Source of the DNA: Streptococcus ruminantium
GTDB lineage: Bacteria; Bacillota; Bacilli; Lactobacillales; Streptococcaceae
Assembly: GCF_003609975.1 (NCBI RefSeq)
Contig: NZ_AP018400.1
Span: 253,501 to 317,500, forward strand
Direction: 5' to 3'
DNA length: 64,000 nt
Shown here piece by piece: positions 1-8,617 of this stretch (its first letter is position 1; every line of letters begins with the position of its first letter). Position numbers and translations under genes: made by a program. The notes below the pieces were generated by a model, which searched no databases, was not told where the DNA came from, and saw only the letters and a list, made by a program, of their open reading frames with translations.

Positions 1-268
1 TCTCTGAATAGAGGTACTTCACATTATTTCCTCTCTCTGAAAGGAGATTGATATTAAGTATGTTTTCATCACTACTTACTTTTAGTTCGTAATGCAAAGT
101 TAATTCTTCGTCTTCGAATCCCATTTCAGAACCATCAATACCGCTTTTTTCGTATGAATATGTTCCTGATAGCTGACTATCATTAGCATTCGATTGATTA
201 CCACAAGCACAAAGGACAATTGTTAGTGTTAGAGTTAGTAGGGTCAAAATTAGTTTCTTTATATTCAT
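1..268 (-). CDS. Putative lipoprotein, 5' part only (runs off window)
   Basis: A reverse-strand frame opens at ATG 268-266 and stays open to the window edge (89 codons). The N-terminus is a lipoprotein signal: basic MNIKK, a hydrophobic core, then LCAC with the predicted lipidated Cys at residue 22. The visible mature part is acidic and Ser/Asn rich, with no domain I recognise. It lies 16 bp downstream of the next lipoprotein gene on the same strand and is probably co-transcribed with it from the promoter near 2129-2157. I infer a surface-anchored protein of the accessory region. No function can be assigned. Confidence 0.6.
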   Translation of the reverse strand, partial: MNIKKLILTLLTLTLTIVLCACGNQSNANDSQLSGTYSYEKSGIDGSEMGFEDEELTLHYELKVSSDENILNINLLSERGNNVKYLYSE

Positions 269-284
269 TAGTCTGCTCTTTCTT

Positions 285-1124
285 TTAATTGTTTGAAATT
301 ATATTTTCCAGCTCAGAATCATTTGGAGCCGTAGATGGGTAAGTTTCAAATACTAGCTTGGGTACGATGTAGATATTCGTAAGGCTAGATAATACTATTT
401 GTTCTGAAACAATCTCTTCTCCCATTACTTGGTCTTTAGTAATGTCCCATAAGGAATTTCCGTAATTGGTTGATAGTAAGTAGTATTTAGAATCTAACTC
501 ACTATTTTGAAATTTTTTAGCATAATCAGTTTGACGATTTGCAAGAGCGGATGGAAGAATTTCGAGTTGAATAGACTCCCCAGCTGGTAAATCACTAGCA
601 AGAGCAATCCGAGCGATTTTTACCCTCTCAGAACGTCCTGACAAAGTTGTGTAGCCATATAGAGTGAAATATGTCCCGTACAAGTTGTTATTGTTTGAAT
701 TGGTTGTTGTTCCAATCAGTGTTTCATCATAGTTGTTAGTAACAGTAACTTTCAATCTTCTAGTTGCTTCATCATAACCGTCAATCGTGACATTTAGCTT
801 TGTCAATTCAGAAGGTAGGTAGTCATTAGTAACATTTAGACTAGCCTGTCCATTGAAGATGTTGGTTTGATTCTCATTCCATGCTTTTTGACTACGTTCT
901 TCAATCTCATTATGATAGTTTGAACCATCAGTCTCAGCTACTTCTTCATAAAACTCCTTCAACCACTTATTTCTTTGTTCCTCGGAGATTGCATCCTTTG
1001 AAGAAGATGAGGCTTCAACAATCTTTTCAGAGGATTTTGTGGTACTTTCATTACTCTGACAAGCAAATAAGAGTACTGTAGATACCAATAGTGTAAAGCT
1101 TGCTAAAATTTTCTTTTTGTTCAT
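285..1124 (-). CDS. Putative lipoprotein of unknown function
   Basis: A 279-residue protein with a clear lipoprotein signal peptide: MNKKK, a hydrophobic stretch, then LFAC with Cys22. A Ser/Thr/Glu-rich linker follows (about residues 23-50). The remainder (about 95-270) looks like a beta-rich extracellular domain, with phrases such as KVTVTNNYDETL that recall DUF5067-like streptococcal lipoproteins; that resemblance is only an impression. A good AAGGAG ribosome site precedes the ATG. It lies between two other reverse-strand genes with short gaps, so an operon is likely. Probably cargo of the accessory element at the left end of the window. Confidence 0.7.
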   Translation of the reverse strand: MNKKKILASFTLLVSTVLLFACQSNESTTKSSEKIVEASSSSKDAISEEQRNKWLKEFYEEVAETDGSNYHNEIEERSQKAWNENQTNIFNGQASLNVTNDYLPSELTKLNVTIDGYDEATRRLKVTVTNNYDETLIGTTTNSNNNNLYGTYFTLYGYTTLSGRSERVKIARIALASDLPAGESIQLEILPSALANRQTDYAKKFQNSELDSKYYLLSTNYGNSLWDITKDQVMGEEIVSEQIVLSSLTNIYIVPKLVFETYPSTAPNDSELENIISNN

Positions 1125-1139
1125 AGTGTGTCTCCTTTT

Positions 1140-2099
1140 TTATAGCCAACGGTTTTTCCTAGCAATATCATCATTAAATCGTTTTAACTCTTCAGCGACT
1201 TTATTTTGAGTCTCAATATTGTCTCTAGCGTTACGTTGCTCTTGTGCGTGTTGTTCTGCACGTTGTCTAGCCAGACGAGCTTCCGATTCTCTTGTCTCTT
1301 TTATGACAGCTTTCGATGCCTGCTCAACCCTTCTAGTTGATACTTCTATATCCCAAAGATTCAAAGCTTTTCCGATGGTCTTCGCTTGCCCATATTCTAA
1401 TTTTTGTATGAGGAAATTTATGACTTCATCATTAGTCCAATACTGATTGGGAATGGAAATGGTATTCATAATATTCATCATTTCATTTTGATGGTTCAGT
1501 AGTTGAGCTTCAGTGGATTTCAAGATATTTTTCAGATTATCTACCGCTAATTGTTGTTTTCTACGCTTTCCAGGGACGAGAGCGTTTTTCTTTCGATTCT
1601 CTGGAATAACAACATTTTCATAGTAGATTTTATTTTTTTGAACCTGTCTGATACTATATAAAACCCAGACAATCAAAAGCCCAACCACAATCGGAACAGG
1701 AATTGAAGGTGGATAATAGATAAAGTCTTCAACCGCTTTTATTGGGATGTAGAAGAATGTATCCTCAAACTCAAAATCTTGGAAAAGTATAAAAGTTCGA
1801 ATAAGTGTTTCTACAATGACACCAATAATGGTACCCCCAGCTAAGGCTAATAATACAACTATAAGAAAGATTATAAACGCAATCAGGGACGGTAGATGAA
1901 TCAGATTGAAAATAGTAAATCCTCTTGTGCGAATATCCCATTTAAAATCTTCTAAGAATACTTTTTCATCTGAAATACCATTTAGAGTAACCTCAGCTTG
2001 AAAAATTTCTCTTTCAAGTTCTTTTATTCTATTTTGTGTTGAGGGGATTAGATTATTTTTTAATATTAAGTACCTTCTTAATGAATTAGCAATATCCAT
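1140..2099 (-). CDS. Membrane protein with coiled-coil ends, unknown function
   Basis: A 319-residue protein. Residues about 15-45 are a heptad-like charged helix. Two hydrophobic segments follow, at about 60-95 (long, possibly two passes) and 135-152. The region after about 155 is cytoplasm-like and highly charged, ending in an Ala/Arg/Glu/Gln-rich coiled coil (about 264-310). It has no signal peptide. An AGGAG sequence sits just upstream of the ATG. It is the first gene of the three-gene reverse-strand set starting at the 2129-2157 promoter. I do not recognise the family. A membrane-anchored scaffold is possible, but that is inference from shape only. Confidence 0.65.
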   Translation of the reverse strand: MDIANSLRRYLILKNNLIPSTQNRIKELEREIFQAEVTLNGISDEKVFLEDFKWDIRTRGFTIFNLIHLPSLIAFIIFLIVVLLALAGGTIIGVIVETLIRTFILFQDFEFEDTFFYIPIKAVEDFIYYPPSIPVPIVVGLLIVWVLYSIRQVQKNKIYYENVVIPENRKKNALVPGKRRKQQLAVDNLKNILKSTEAQLLNHQNEMMNIMNTISIPNQYWTNDEVINFLIQKLEYGQAKTIGKALNLWDIEVSTRRVEQASKAVIKETRESEARLARQRAEQHAQEQRNARDNIETQNKVAEELKRFNDDIARKNRWL

Positions 2100-2128
2100 C
2101 TGGACTCCTATATTATAATTTTTATTAC

Positions 2129-2157
2129 ATTATAACGTAATAATACATAGTTTGTAA
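2129..2157 (-). promoter_or_regulatory. Promoter for the leftward lipoprotein/membrane gene set
   Basis: Reading the reverse strand, -35 TTACAA (2157-2152) and -10 TATAAT (2134-2129) are separated by 17 bp. The same stretch carries TGCA-containing inverted motifs (about 2152-2175) shared with a weak divergent promoter toward 2224 (TTGTAA, 16 bp, TATTTA). This would be a natural operator site for the ribbon-helix-helix product encoded just to the right. Confidence 0.55.
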
Positions 2158-2223
2158 TGCAAAACGCAATGCATATTTAATGTACAAAATGCTATATCCT
2201 AAAAACAAAAGAGGAGAAAAGAT

Positions 2224-2394
2224 ATGGCATTTCAATTAAAATCAAATCGCAAGGAAACAGAAAATAAAACAATTCGTTTTCCAGTACCACTTATTGAAGA
2301 AATAGAAAAACAATTCAAAATAAGGATGTAACTTTTCGAGTTCGTGATTCAAGCATGTGTATATGCATTGAGGGATATGGAAGATAAGAAATAG
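2224..2394 (+). pseudogene. Broken ribbon-helix-helix (CopG-like) DNA-binding protein
   Basis: An ATG at 2224 with a strong AGAGGAG site opens a frame that reads KTIRFPVPLIEEIEK, the typical start of small ribbon-helix-helix proteins of mobile elements, but it stops at 2329-2331. The next frame reads NKDVTF over 2319-2336. The original frame then resumes with EFVIQACVYALRDMEDKK and a stop at 2392-2394. The pattern fits a one-base loss near 2317 and a two-base loss near 2337 in a gene of about 55 codons. Such proteins usually autoregulate or control element genes. Inferred to be inactive; a sequencing error would be the alternative. Confidence 0.6.
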
Positions 2395-2520
2395 TCTAGA
2401 ACAAGAACTTACTTTTTTTAGAAGTATAATATTTAGTAACAAGTAAGAAATGAGGGAAAAATATTGGTCGAATGATATATCTCGGAATTATTACCAGCCA
2501 AGTATATAAAACGTCATCAA

Positions 2521-3582
2521 TTGATGCTTTATTTGTATGATATTTTAGTTGATATATTGGTTAAGGCTGATAAATATAAATTGTCAAGCCTATCTTTTAA
2601 ATTTACTAATGAGGTAGATGAGCAACTTGAACTTTTTGATGAGTTAGAAAGACGAAAGGATAGAGATATTTCTGAAAAAGTCTTTATCCCTCATATATTC
2701 TTTTCAATTCTACGAGACTTAAATTACTATCTTTTTGAATCACTGAGCTGTATAGAGAGGGGAAAGGTAACAGTTGCTTTTTCACTTGCTAGGAAACCTT
2801 TACAGGATAATTTGTTCTATTTAAGTTGGATACTAGTTCAACCACATGAATTTTTAGGAAAAATGCAATATGGAAGCCCTAAAGAATATGATGTTAGTGA
2901 TTTAAAAGGAAAGAAAGATTTTGTTATTGATTTATTCTCAAAAGCGAAGGTATTAGTTCAATCTAAAAATAGTTCACTGGATTTTAGTCAAGAATTACTT
3001 GATCCAGAATTGTTGTATGATGTAATATACAATAGAAAGGCTGAAAATAGTTTGACTAGTGCATTTGATAAATCAATTCATTTGGTGACCAGAAATAAAA
3101 ATTATCCCACTGAGAAGCAAAATCTTAATTTTATATTTGCAGATGATGAAATTTGGGATGAATTCTGGAATTTGTACTACAAAAAAATCCCATATATTCT
3201 ACTATATTTGGTGGAGGCTATTGTTGCTATTTTTGAAAAATATGTAGATATAGATGAGGAAACATCAGAGTTTAACCGATATATCAGAAATTTAAAGATA
3301 ATATTAGCATTATCAGAGGATGATAATAAAGAATTAGAGAGCATTTTTGATTTAATATTTAGCAGTGACCATCTTAGTATGAACTGTGATGAGTGTGGCA
3401 ATCAATTTGAATTCAATATAGCTTTAGTGAATGAAATAAGAGAAGATTATCTTTATACTTGTCAGAAATGTGGGTTTGTAGAACGATTAGGACAATATTT
3501 TGTGAGTGACGAATTGCTAAGTAATCGTAGAAAAATTATGATTGATAATTCAGATGCTAAGAATTGGAAATTAGTTAAGTAA
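2521..3582 (+). CDS. Zinc-ribbon protein of unknown function, probable nonsense mutation near its start
   Basis: About 353 residues, mostly alpha-helical and acidic, ending in a zinc ribbon: CDECG near residue 299 and CQKCG near residue 320. The only nearby start codons are TTG 2521 and ATG 2524, and neither has a ribosome site. The frame is open back to 2476 and reads ISELLPAKYIKRHQ, which looks like coding sequence. Further up, a TTG at 2464 lies 7 bp after GAGGG and would give L-V-E-stop; the fourth codon is TGA where TGG would restore a longer protein. The gene may therefore be damaged. It is AT-rich and lies in the accessory region. I do not recognise the family; a role in defence or an abortive response is only a guess. 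Confidence 0.6.
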   Translation: MMLYLYDILVDILVKADKYKLSSLSFKFTNEVDEQLELFDELERRKDRDISEKVFIPHIFFSILRDLNYYLFESLSCIERGKVTVAFSLARKPLQDNLFYLSWILVQPHEFLGKMQYGSPKEYDVSDLKGKKDFVIDLFSKAKVLVQSKNSSLDFSQELLDPELLYDVIYNRKAENSLTSAFDKSIHLVTRNKNYPTEKQNLNFIFADDEIWDEFWNLYYKKIPYILLYLVEAIVAIFEKYVDIDEETSEFNRYIRNLKIILALSEDDNKELESIFDLIFSSDHLSMNCDECGNQFEFNIALVNEIREDYLYTCQKCGFVERLGQYFVSDELLSNRRKIMIDNSDAKNWKLVK

Positions 3583-3599
3583 AAGAAGGAGGATTATTT

Positions 3600-3911
3600 A
3601 TGGTTAAAGGAATACTTATCAAAGTTCCAGAACTTTTTACGGATGATGAACAACTAGAAATTCAGGAAAAGTTTAAAAGTAAGAATATAGAGGTAATTTT
3701 TTTTGATAAGAGTCAAATTCAAGCTTCGTTTGATTCTTTTATTGAATTAATATTAAGTAGAGAGTTTGTAGAAATGCTTGTTTTAGGGCTAACTGTGGAC
3801 ATATTAAAGGAACTAGTTTTTAAGATTGTTGGCTCAATTAAAAAGAAAAAAGTAGTAATTATTGATTCTAATCAACAAGAAAACCTGCTAAACTATAAAA
3901 TCTACAACTGA
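3600..3911 (+). CDS. Small protein of unknown function, 3' end probably frameshifted
   Basis: A 103-residue ORF with AAGGAGG 10 bp upstream, starting 17 bp after the zinc-ribbon gene, so probably the same operon. It is charged at the N-terminus and has a hydrophobic helix at about residues 57-80, followed by a lysine-rich stretch. The reading ends at TGA 3909, but the next bases continue to look coding: YLEIPNDISE in the same frame, then KIVDAKRILDNSSERY in another, to about 4025. I infer a gene of roughly 140 codons damaged by several frameshifts. Not recognised. Confidence 0.5.
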   Translation: MVKGILIKVPELFTDDEQLEIQEKFKSKNIEVIFFDKSQIQASFDSFIELILSREFVEMLVLGLTVDILKELVFKIVGSIKKKKVVIIDSNQQENLLNYKIYN

Positions 3912-4110
3912 AAAGGGACAATATATTTAGAAATTCCAAATGATATTTCTGAAAGGTTATCAAAAGTCAATAGAAAAAATAGTTGATGCTAAAAGAATAC
4001 TTGATAATAGTAGTGAAAGGTATTAATGATTTGTATATTGTAGAAGATAAGGTTGGAAATTTATCAATAATGACATTGAACGAGTATATTATTTATCGTA
4101 AGAATAAGAA
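3912..4110 (+). pseudogene. Decayed coding remnants
   Basis: The tail of the preceding gene continues in shifted frames to about 4025. A separate stretch at about 4026-4105 reads INDLYIVEDKVGNLSIMTLN without a convincing start or ribosome site. Both look like former coding sequence of the accessory element. No identity. Confidence 0.4.
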
Positions 4111-4112
4111 TA

Positions 4113-4141
4113 AAAGAACACCTCATACGAAGTGTTCCTTT
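4113..4141 (+). terminator. Rho-independent terminator
   Basis: AAAGAACAC (4113-4121) pairs with GTGTTCCTTT (4132-4141) with one bulge and ends in a short T-run. It closes the rightward accessory gene set. Confidence 0.5.
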
Positions 4142-4296
4142 CATTATCTGCATGTTCTACTTAAATTTTATTATCTAAAAAGTGTAGAGAAAAATGTAGA
4201 GATTCGATTGATTTGTACTGCAATCTACTGAAATTCAGAATTTCAAGAATCGCATAAAATCAAGGTTTCTACCGTCTATTGACGTGTAGTGAAAAC

Positions 4297-4446
4297 CTAC
4301 TTCACTTCAGTAAAAATCACGTGCTTACGCAATTTTGGTGAGTATTTTTTCAATTGAAGACGGTCTGGAGTGTTGCGTTTGTTTTTTGAAGTAAGGTACA
4401 AGCGTTCACCAGATTCTTTGTGTTCAAGTGTAATGTTTACGCGCAT
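4297..4446 (-). CDS. rpmG: Ribosomal protein L33
   Basis: A 49-residue protein beginning [10 protein letters not shown] and containing [11 protein letters not shown], diagnostic of bacterial L33 of the large ribosomal subunit. The Cys residues of zinc-binding L33 forms are absent, so this is the zinc-independent type. It starts 15 bp downstream of rpmF, and GAAGGGAG precedes the ATG. Its 3' end faces the AT-rich accessory DNA at 1-4.29 kb. The rpmG 3' end is, as I recall, a known insertion target of streptococcal integrative elements, which fits the abrupt change of content here. Confidence 0.93.
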   Translation of the reverse strand: MRVNITLEHKESGERLYLTSKNKRNTPDRLQLKKYSPKLRKHVIFTEVK

Positions 4447-4461
4447 GGTATCTCCCTTCTA

Positions 4462-4644
4462 TTATTCAGCTGAAGCAGCTTTAGCGATTTTACGTCCCTT
4501 GTAGTATCCTTTCAAAGATACACGGTGAGAACGTGAGTAATCTCCAGTAGTTTCATCAAATTTCACAGTTGGAGCTGCTACTTTATAGTGAGTACGACGT
4601 TTATTTTTCTTCGCTTTTGAAGTGCGACGTGCAGGTACTGCCAT
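4462..4644 (-). CDS. rpmF: Ribosomal protein L32
   Basis: A 60-residue protein starting [19 protein letters not shown], the canonical L32 N-terminus, and ending in an Ala-rich tail. The zinc-binding Cys of some L32 proteins are missing, as in the adjacent L33. GGAGGAAG lies upstream of the ATG. It forms a two-gene operon with rpmG, transcribed from the promoter at 4799-4827 with an mRNA leader of about 150 nt. Confidence 0.95.
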
Positions 4645-4798
4645 TTTTTTCTTCCTCCATTGAGATATAAGGGCATGAAAAAGCGAAGAAAAAATAGGGA
4701 GCCGATGCTGTACAACTTGCGTACAAGTCGGATCATTTCTTTTCTGAACTTTTGGCCCAAATTCGATTTAATTTAATATGACATTCGTCAACCTCAAT

Positions 4799-4827
4799 AG
4801 TATATCAAAAGTTTTTTGTAAAGTAAA
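4799..4827 (-). promoter_or_regulatory. rpmF-rpmG promoter
   Basis: On the reverse strand, -35 TTTACT (4827-4822), a 17-bp spacer and -10 TATACT (4804-4799). It leaves a leader of about 150 nt before rpmF. Confidence 0.6.
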
Positions 4828-4939
4828 GTTACTTGACAGATTTTTTTGAAAAAATTAGTGACATTACCACAAAATAAGTATAGCTCGGTTGATTTCAGTG
4901 AATTTAGTGGAAAGAAACAAACAGGGTGACTGCAAAACT

Positions 4940-4976
4940 CAAAAGCCTGACAAAGTTCAATTTATCGGAAGGCTTT
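4940..4976 (+). terminator. Possible terminator in the rpmF-hisS spacer
   Basis: AAAAGCCT (4940-4947) and AGGCTTTT (4969-4976) form an 8-bp stem with a 21-nt loop and a T-run. No gene is visible to its left on this strand. The rest of the 4828-5259 spacer shows only short coding-like scraps around 5030-5140 and no gene I can support. I see no T-box motif. Confidence 0.35.
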
Positions 4977-5259
4977 TTTGAGAAATAGCGGAGCTTTTAT
5001 GGTAGAATAAGGGAGATTGCAAGTTATGTTTGGGCAACGTCTTCACCTGTATACTTAAGAAAAGTAGTTCGTCTATTTTCTGGAGAATGCAAGCTTCAAC
5101 CTTCACAAAGTGAGCTATTTGCCAAAAGATTATCTTAACCTAGAAAGGAATGAGCGCAGGCTAAACACTATATAAGAAAGATAAATTACTTTGACAATCG
5201 ATATTTTCAGCGATTTATCCCTCTTATTTTGTCTTTGAGCCTTCTGCATCTTTTATATT

Positions 5260-6540
5260 ATGAAACTTCAAAAACCTAAAGGGACCCAAGATTTATTACC
5301 ACAGGATACAGTCAAGTGGCAGTACGTGGAAAATTTTGCTCGTACCATTTTCAAACAATACAATTACGCAGAAATTCGCACGCCGATTTTCGAGCATTAT
5401 GAGGTTATCAGCCGTTCAGTTGGTGATACCACTGACATTGTTACTAAGGAGATGTACGACTTTTACGATAAAGGGGAACGCCACATTACCCTGCGCCCAG
5501 AAGGAACAGCGCCGGTTGTGCGCTCTTATGTAGAAAATAAGCTTTTTGCTCCGGAAGTGCAAAAACCAGCCAAATTCTACTATATGGGACCAATGTTTCG
5601 CTATGAACGTCCACAGGCAGGACGCCTGCGTCAATTCCATCAAATTGGTGTAGAGTGCTTTGGTTCCAATAATCCAGCTACAGATGTAGAAACGATTGCT
5701 ATGGCTTATCATTTCTTTGAGGAGCTTGGTATCAAGGGAATACGTCTCCATCTCAATAGTCTAGGGAATCCGGAGAGTCGTGCAGCCTACCGTCAGGCCT
5801 TGATTGACTATTTAACACCACTCAAACACCAGTTGTCTAAGGATAGTCAGCGACGCTTGGAAGAAAATCCTCTCCGAGTCCTTGACTCCAAAGAAAAAGA
5901 AGATAAACAAGTGGTGGAAAATGCACCATCCATTTTGGATTACTTGGATGAGAAGAGCACAGCACACTTTGAGACAGTCAAGTCTATGCTGGATAGTTTG
6001 GGAATTTCTTATGTCATTGATACCAATATGGTACGGGGGTTAGACTATTATAATCACACCATTTTTGAGTTCATGACCGAAGTGGGAGGGAATGAACTGA
6101 CTATTTGCGCCGGCGGTCGTTACGATGGCTTGGTCACTTATTTTGGAGGACCTGAAACACCAGCATTTGGTTTTGGCATGGGGATTGAGCGTCTCATTCT
6201 CGTCCTTGATAAGCAAGGTATTGAGTTGCCTCTTGACACTCGATTGGATGTCTATATCGCTGTTCTTGGTTCGGAGGCCAATAGCGGAGCACTGGAGTTG
6301 GTTCAAGCCCTGCGCAAGCAAGGTTTCCGTGCGGAGCGCGATTACTTGGATCGCAAGCTCAAAGCCCAATTTAAGTCAGCGGATGCGTTTGGAGCTAAGG
6401 CCATTATCACCTTAGGTGGTAGCGAGATTGAGTCAGGTCAATTGATTGTCAAGCACAATCAGACTCGTAACCAAGTAGAAACAAGCTTTGAAACAGTCCA
6501 GACAGACTTTGCAAATATTTTAGAAGAATTAGAAAAGTAG
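5260..6540 (+). CDS. hisS: Histidyl-tRNA synthetase
   Basis: A 426-residue class II aminoacyl-tRNA synthetase that charges tRNA-His with histidine. It opens with [12 protein letters not shown] (HisRS N-terminus). Motif 2 is seen around [16 protein letters not shown], and the histidine-specific loops as [10 protein letters not shown] and CAGGRYDGL. Motif 3 GFGMGIERL is followed by the C-terminal anticodon-binding domain (about 330-426). Length is normal. The start agrees with other streptococcal HisRS, yet no Shine-Dalgarno sequence is visible in the 25 bases upstream. It stands alone here; the aspS gene often found next to hisS is not present. Confidence 0.96.
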   Translation: MKLQKPKGTQDLLPQDTVKWQYVENFARTIFKQYNYAEIRTPIFEHYEVISRSVGDTTDIVTKEMYDFYDKGERHITLRPEGTAPVVRSYVENKLFAPEVQKPAKFYYMGPMFRYERPQAGRLRQFHQIGVECFGSNNPATDVETIAMAYHFFEELGIKGIRLHLNSLGNPESRAAYRQALIDYLTPLKHQLSKDSQRRLEENPLRVLDSKEKEDKQVVENAPSILDYLDEKSTAHFETVKSMLDSLGISYVIDTNMVRGLDYYNHTIFEFMTEVGGNELTICAGGRYDGLVTYFGGPETPAFGFGMGIERLILVLDKQGIELPLDTRLDVYIAVLGSEANSGALELVQALRKQGFRAERDYLDRKLKAQFKSADAFGAKAIITLGGSEIESGQLIVKHNQTRNQVETSFETVQTDFANILEELEK

Positions 6541-6564
6541 TGGCAAAATGAAAAGACCTACCTA

Positions 6565-6614
6565 TAAGGAACAGTGCAAAAGTAAGCTTCTGTTCTTAGT
6601 AGCAAGGTTTTTTT
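6565..6614 (+). terminator. hisS terminator
   Basis: TAAGGAACAG (6565-6574) pairs with CTGTTCTTA (6590-6598) with one bulged G, an outer ACCT/AGGT pair, and a run of seven T from 6608. Confidence 0.5.
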
Positions 6615-7061
6615 ATTATTGCTCTTTTCAGTTATACTACTCATTATCCTGACCGAATTTACTATCATGTAGAGCAACTCTATAAAGGTATGAAAATAAG
6701 GGGTTATGTTTGCATCTATAGTGAGAGTACCTGAGAGCGATCCACGTTCTTTTTTTGAGGATGACAGCAACAGCTTACCAAAAGTTTTTGTCTGAATCCG
6801 GAAAGATAAAAGCAGTAGAGATAGTCTATAGAAAAACGTTGTACATCATGATGTTTGACTTCAGTGAGGTTAGTCCTAGGAGTGATATTCTTCTAGGTTT
6901 TTTAAAATATTTTTTGGTAAGTGTGTCTGAGGTTGCTATTGCTGTGCTGAGATGGTGATATGAACGTTGGAGGGATGCTGGATCTTTTCTTGACTGCATT
7001 AAAGGTTTGCTAATGGTAAATCTGCCCAATACTACTTGTCATCAGTGAGGCGATAAAAAAC
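6615..7061. other. Decayed intergenic DNA
   Basis: No intact gene. Around 6650-6730 one frame reads DRIYYHVEQLYKGMKIRGYV before a stop, and 6755-6958 has a 67-codon frame without a ribosome site. These look like pieces of a lost gene that I cannot identify. Confidence 0.35.
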
Positions 7062-7450
7062 GAGCTTGGGACAAAAGTCTCTCCGGTTCAACCAAAAAGC
7101 AACGGATTTGGTGCCGTTGCTTTTTGCATTAAAGAGATAGACTTTGCAAAATAAAGTTGTCTAATCCTATTTAGAAAGGCTATCTCATGCACATTAACTA
7201 TAACACAAATCAGACGACATTGCCACTAGAACTTTCTGCTTGTCTGCTCCAAAACCACGTTGTCTTTACGATTGAGCAGGTGGTCAATGAGTTGAGCGAT
7301 GGCCACTATCAAGCCTTCTATCATGACTTTGGTCGTCCATCCTATCACCCTAAAATGCTCTTATCTGTGCTGCTGTACTAAAACAGAGACTCACAGCAAG
7401 GTGAGTCTCTGTTTTATTTTGGAGCTGAGAACGACTTTTGTCCCAAGCTC
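7062..7450 (+). mobile_element. Non-autonomous element derived from an IS1182-type insertion sequence
   Basis: Perfect 18-bp inverted repeats, GAGCTTGGGACAAAAGTC at 7062-7079 and its complement at 7433-7450, bound a 389-bp unit. Inside lie a hairpin (7094-7126, arms AAAGCAACGG/CCGTTGCTTT), the first 64 codons of an IS1182-like transposase (7187-7381) and a terminator-like hairpin (7384-7416, arms AGAGACTCAC/GTGAGTCTCT). The rest of the transposase is missing, with a clean junction at its stop codon. No obvious target duplication flanks the ends. This is what an internally deleted IS looks like, and a full-length relative could mobilise it in trans. Confidence 0.75.
7187..7381 (+). pseudogene. 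IS1182-family transposase, N-terminal fragment
   Basis: 64 codons starting MHINYNTNQTTLPLEL and ending at FGRPSYHPKMLLSVLLY plus stop. The RPSYHPKMLL block is characteristic of the N-terminal domain of IS1182/IS1380-like DDE transposases. A full protein would be several hundred residues and include the DDE catalytic core, none of which is present. GAAAGG precedes the ATG. If made, the fragment might act as an inhibitor, but that is speculation. Confidence 0.75.
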
Positions 7451-7469
7451 TTGGAATTAGTGGGACATA

Positions 7470-8495
7470 TCAGTGAGAATAACAGAAGTCTAACACCATA
7501 CGACCTTGGATAGTGCCAGCTTCCATTTCCTCAAATACTGCCTCAGCATCTTCAACAGGACGTTTTTGGACAACTGGAACAACTAAACCAATCGCACCGA
7601 AGTGGAAGGCTTCTTCCAAATCTTTTCGTGTACCAACTAGGGATCCAACGACCTTGATACCATCTAGGACAGTTTTTACGATACTGAGATCCATATATTC
7701 AGACGGCAGACCAACAGCAACTACGTAACCACCAGCACGAACGCTATCAATTGCTTGGTTGAAAGCAACTTTTGAAACAGCAGTTACAACAGTTGAATGG
7801 ACACCGCCTCCGGTGATTTCCTTGATAAAAGCAGGGACATCTTCTACCTCAAGGCCGTTAATAGCAACATCTGCACCAACTTCTTTTGCTAGTTCTAGTT
7901 TATCATTGTTGATATCAACAGCGATAACATGAGCATTGAAAACTTTCTTGGCATACTGAATAGCGAGATTTCCTAGTCCACCAGCACCGTAGATAGCAAT
8001 CCACTGACCTGGCGCAAGATGAGCTTCTTTAATAGCCTTGTAGCAGGTGACCCCAGCACAGGTGATGGAGCTTGCTTGAGCAGGATCAAGTCCTTCAGGA
8101 ACTTTTACAGCATAGTCTGCAGTTACAATGCATTGCTCAGCCATACCACCATCGACAGAATAACCCGCGTTTTTCACTGAGCGACAAAGAGTTTCCCGAC
8201 CGGTAGTGCAATATTCACACATGCCGCATCCTTGGAAGAACCAAGCGACACTGACACGGTCACCAATCTTGAGACTTGTCACATCTGGTGCAATTTGGGT
8301 AACAATCCCGATGCCTTCATGTCCGAGGATCCGACCAGGAACTTTTCCGAAGTCACCATTGGCAACATGAAGGTCAGTGTGGCAGACACCACAGTACTCA
8401 ATCTGGACCAGAGCTTCACCAGCTTCGAGTGGACGAAGTTCTTTTTCAACAACGATAACACCAGTAGATTCTGGATTTACTACGACTGCTTTCAT
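7470..8495 (-). CDS. adhP: Zinc-dependent alcohol dehydrogenase
   Basis: A 341-residue medium-chain dehydrogenase that interconverts ethanol and acetaldehyde with NAD. The catalytic zinc site shows as CGVCHTDLH and GHEGIG, and the structural zinc site as [15 protein letters not shown]. The Rossmann fold carries [14 protein letters not shown]. Length and sequence match AdhP of streptococci and lactococci. An AGGAGG site precedes ATG 8495. It is divergent from adhE with Rex-like and cre-like sites between, so it is likely part of the redox and carbon-controlled mixed-acid fermentation branch. The 3' end abuts the IS-derived element, whose hairpin may serve as its terminator. Confidence 0.93.
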   Translation of the reverse strand: MKAVVVNPESTGVIVVEKELRPLEAGEALVQIEYCGVCHTDLHVANGDFGKVPGRILGHEGIGIVTQIAPDVTSLKIGDRVSVAWFFQGCGMCEYCTTGRETLCRSVKNAGYSVDGGMAEQCIVTADYAVKVPEGLDPAQASSITCAGVTCYKAIKEAHLAPGQWIAIYGAGGLGNLAIQYAKKVFNAHVIAVDINNDKLELAKEVGADVAINGLEVEDVPAFIKEITGGGVHSTVVTAVSKVAFNQAIDSVRAGGYVVAVGLPSEYMDLSIVKTVLDGIKVVGSLVGTRKDLEEAFHFGAIGLVVPVVQKRPVEDAEAVFEEMEAGTIQGRMVLDFCYSH

Positions 8496-8561
8496 AGCAG
8501 ACCTCCTGTTTTATATGTTTATCATTCACTTATTGAATGTGTTAATATAATATATTTTATA

Positions 8562-8579
8562 TTGTTAATAATATCACAA
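8562..8579. promoter_or_regulatory. Rex-type operator upstream of adhP
   Basis: TTGTTAATAATATCACAA is an 18-bp near-palindrome matching the Gram-positive Rex pattern TTGTTAA-N4-TTCACAA with about one mismatch. It lies about 70 bp upstream of adhP. Rex responds to the NADH/NAD ratio and commonly represses adh genes. Confidence 0.65.
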
Positions 8580-8603
8580 AAAAAGCAAAAATGCAAGAGG
8601 AAA

Positions 8604-8617
8604 TGGAAGCGCTATAA
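8604..8617. promoter_or_regulatory. Candidate CcpA (cre) site in the adhP leader
   Basis: TGGAAGCGCTATAA resembles the cre consensus TGWAARCGYTWWCA with two mismatches. Position about 110 bp upstream of the adhP start. Confidence 0.4.

Noticed and set aside
2242..2442. 66-codon reverse frame opposite the RHH gene
   Set aside because: The forward strand carries the ribbon-helix-helix remnant; the reverse product is low-complexity hydrophobic sequence without a ribosome site.
4578..4760. 60-codon reverse frame overlapping rpmF
   Set aside because: It is the rpmF leader and start read in another frame; no protein-like sequence.
4828..5259. T-box leader for hisS
   Set aside because: No recognisable T-box sequence or specifier/antiterminator arrangement was found, only a simple hairpin far upstream.
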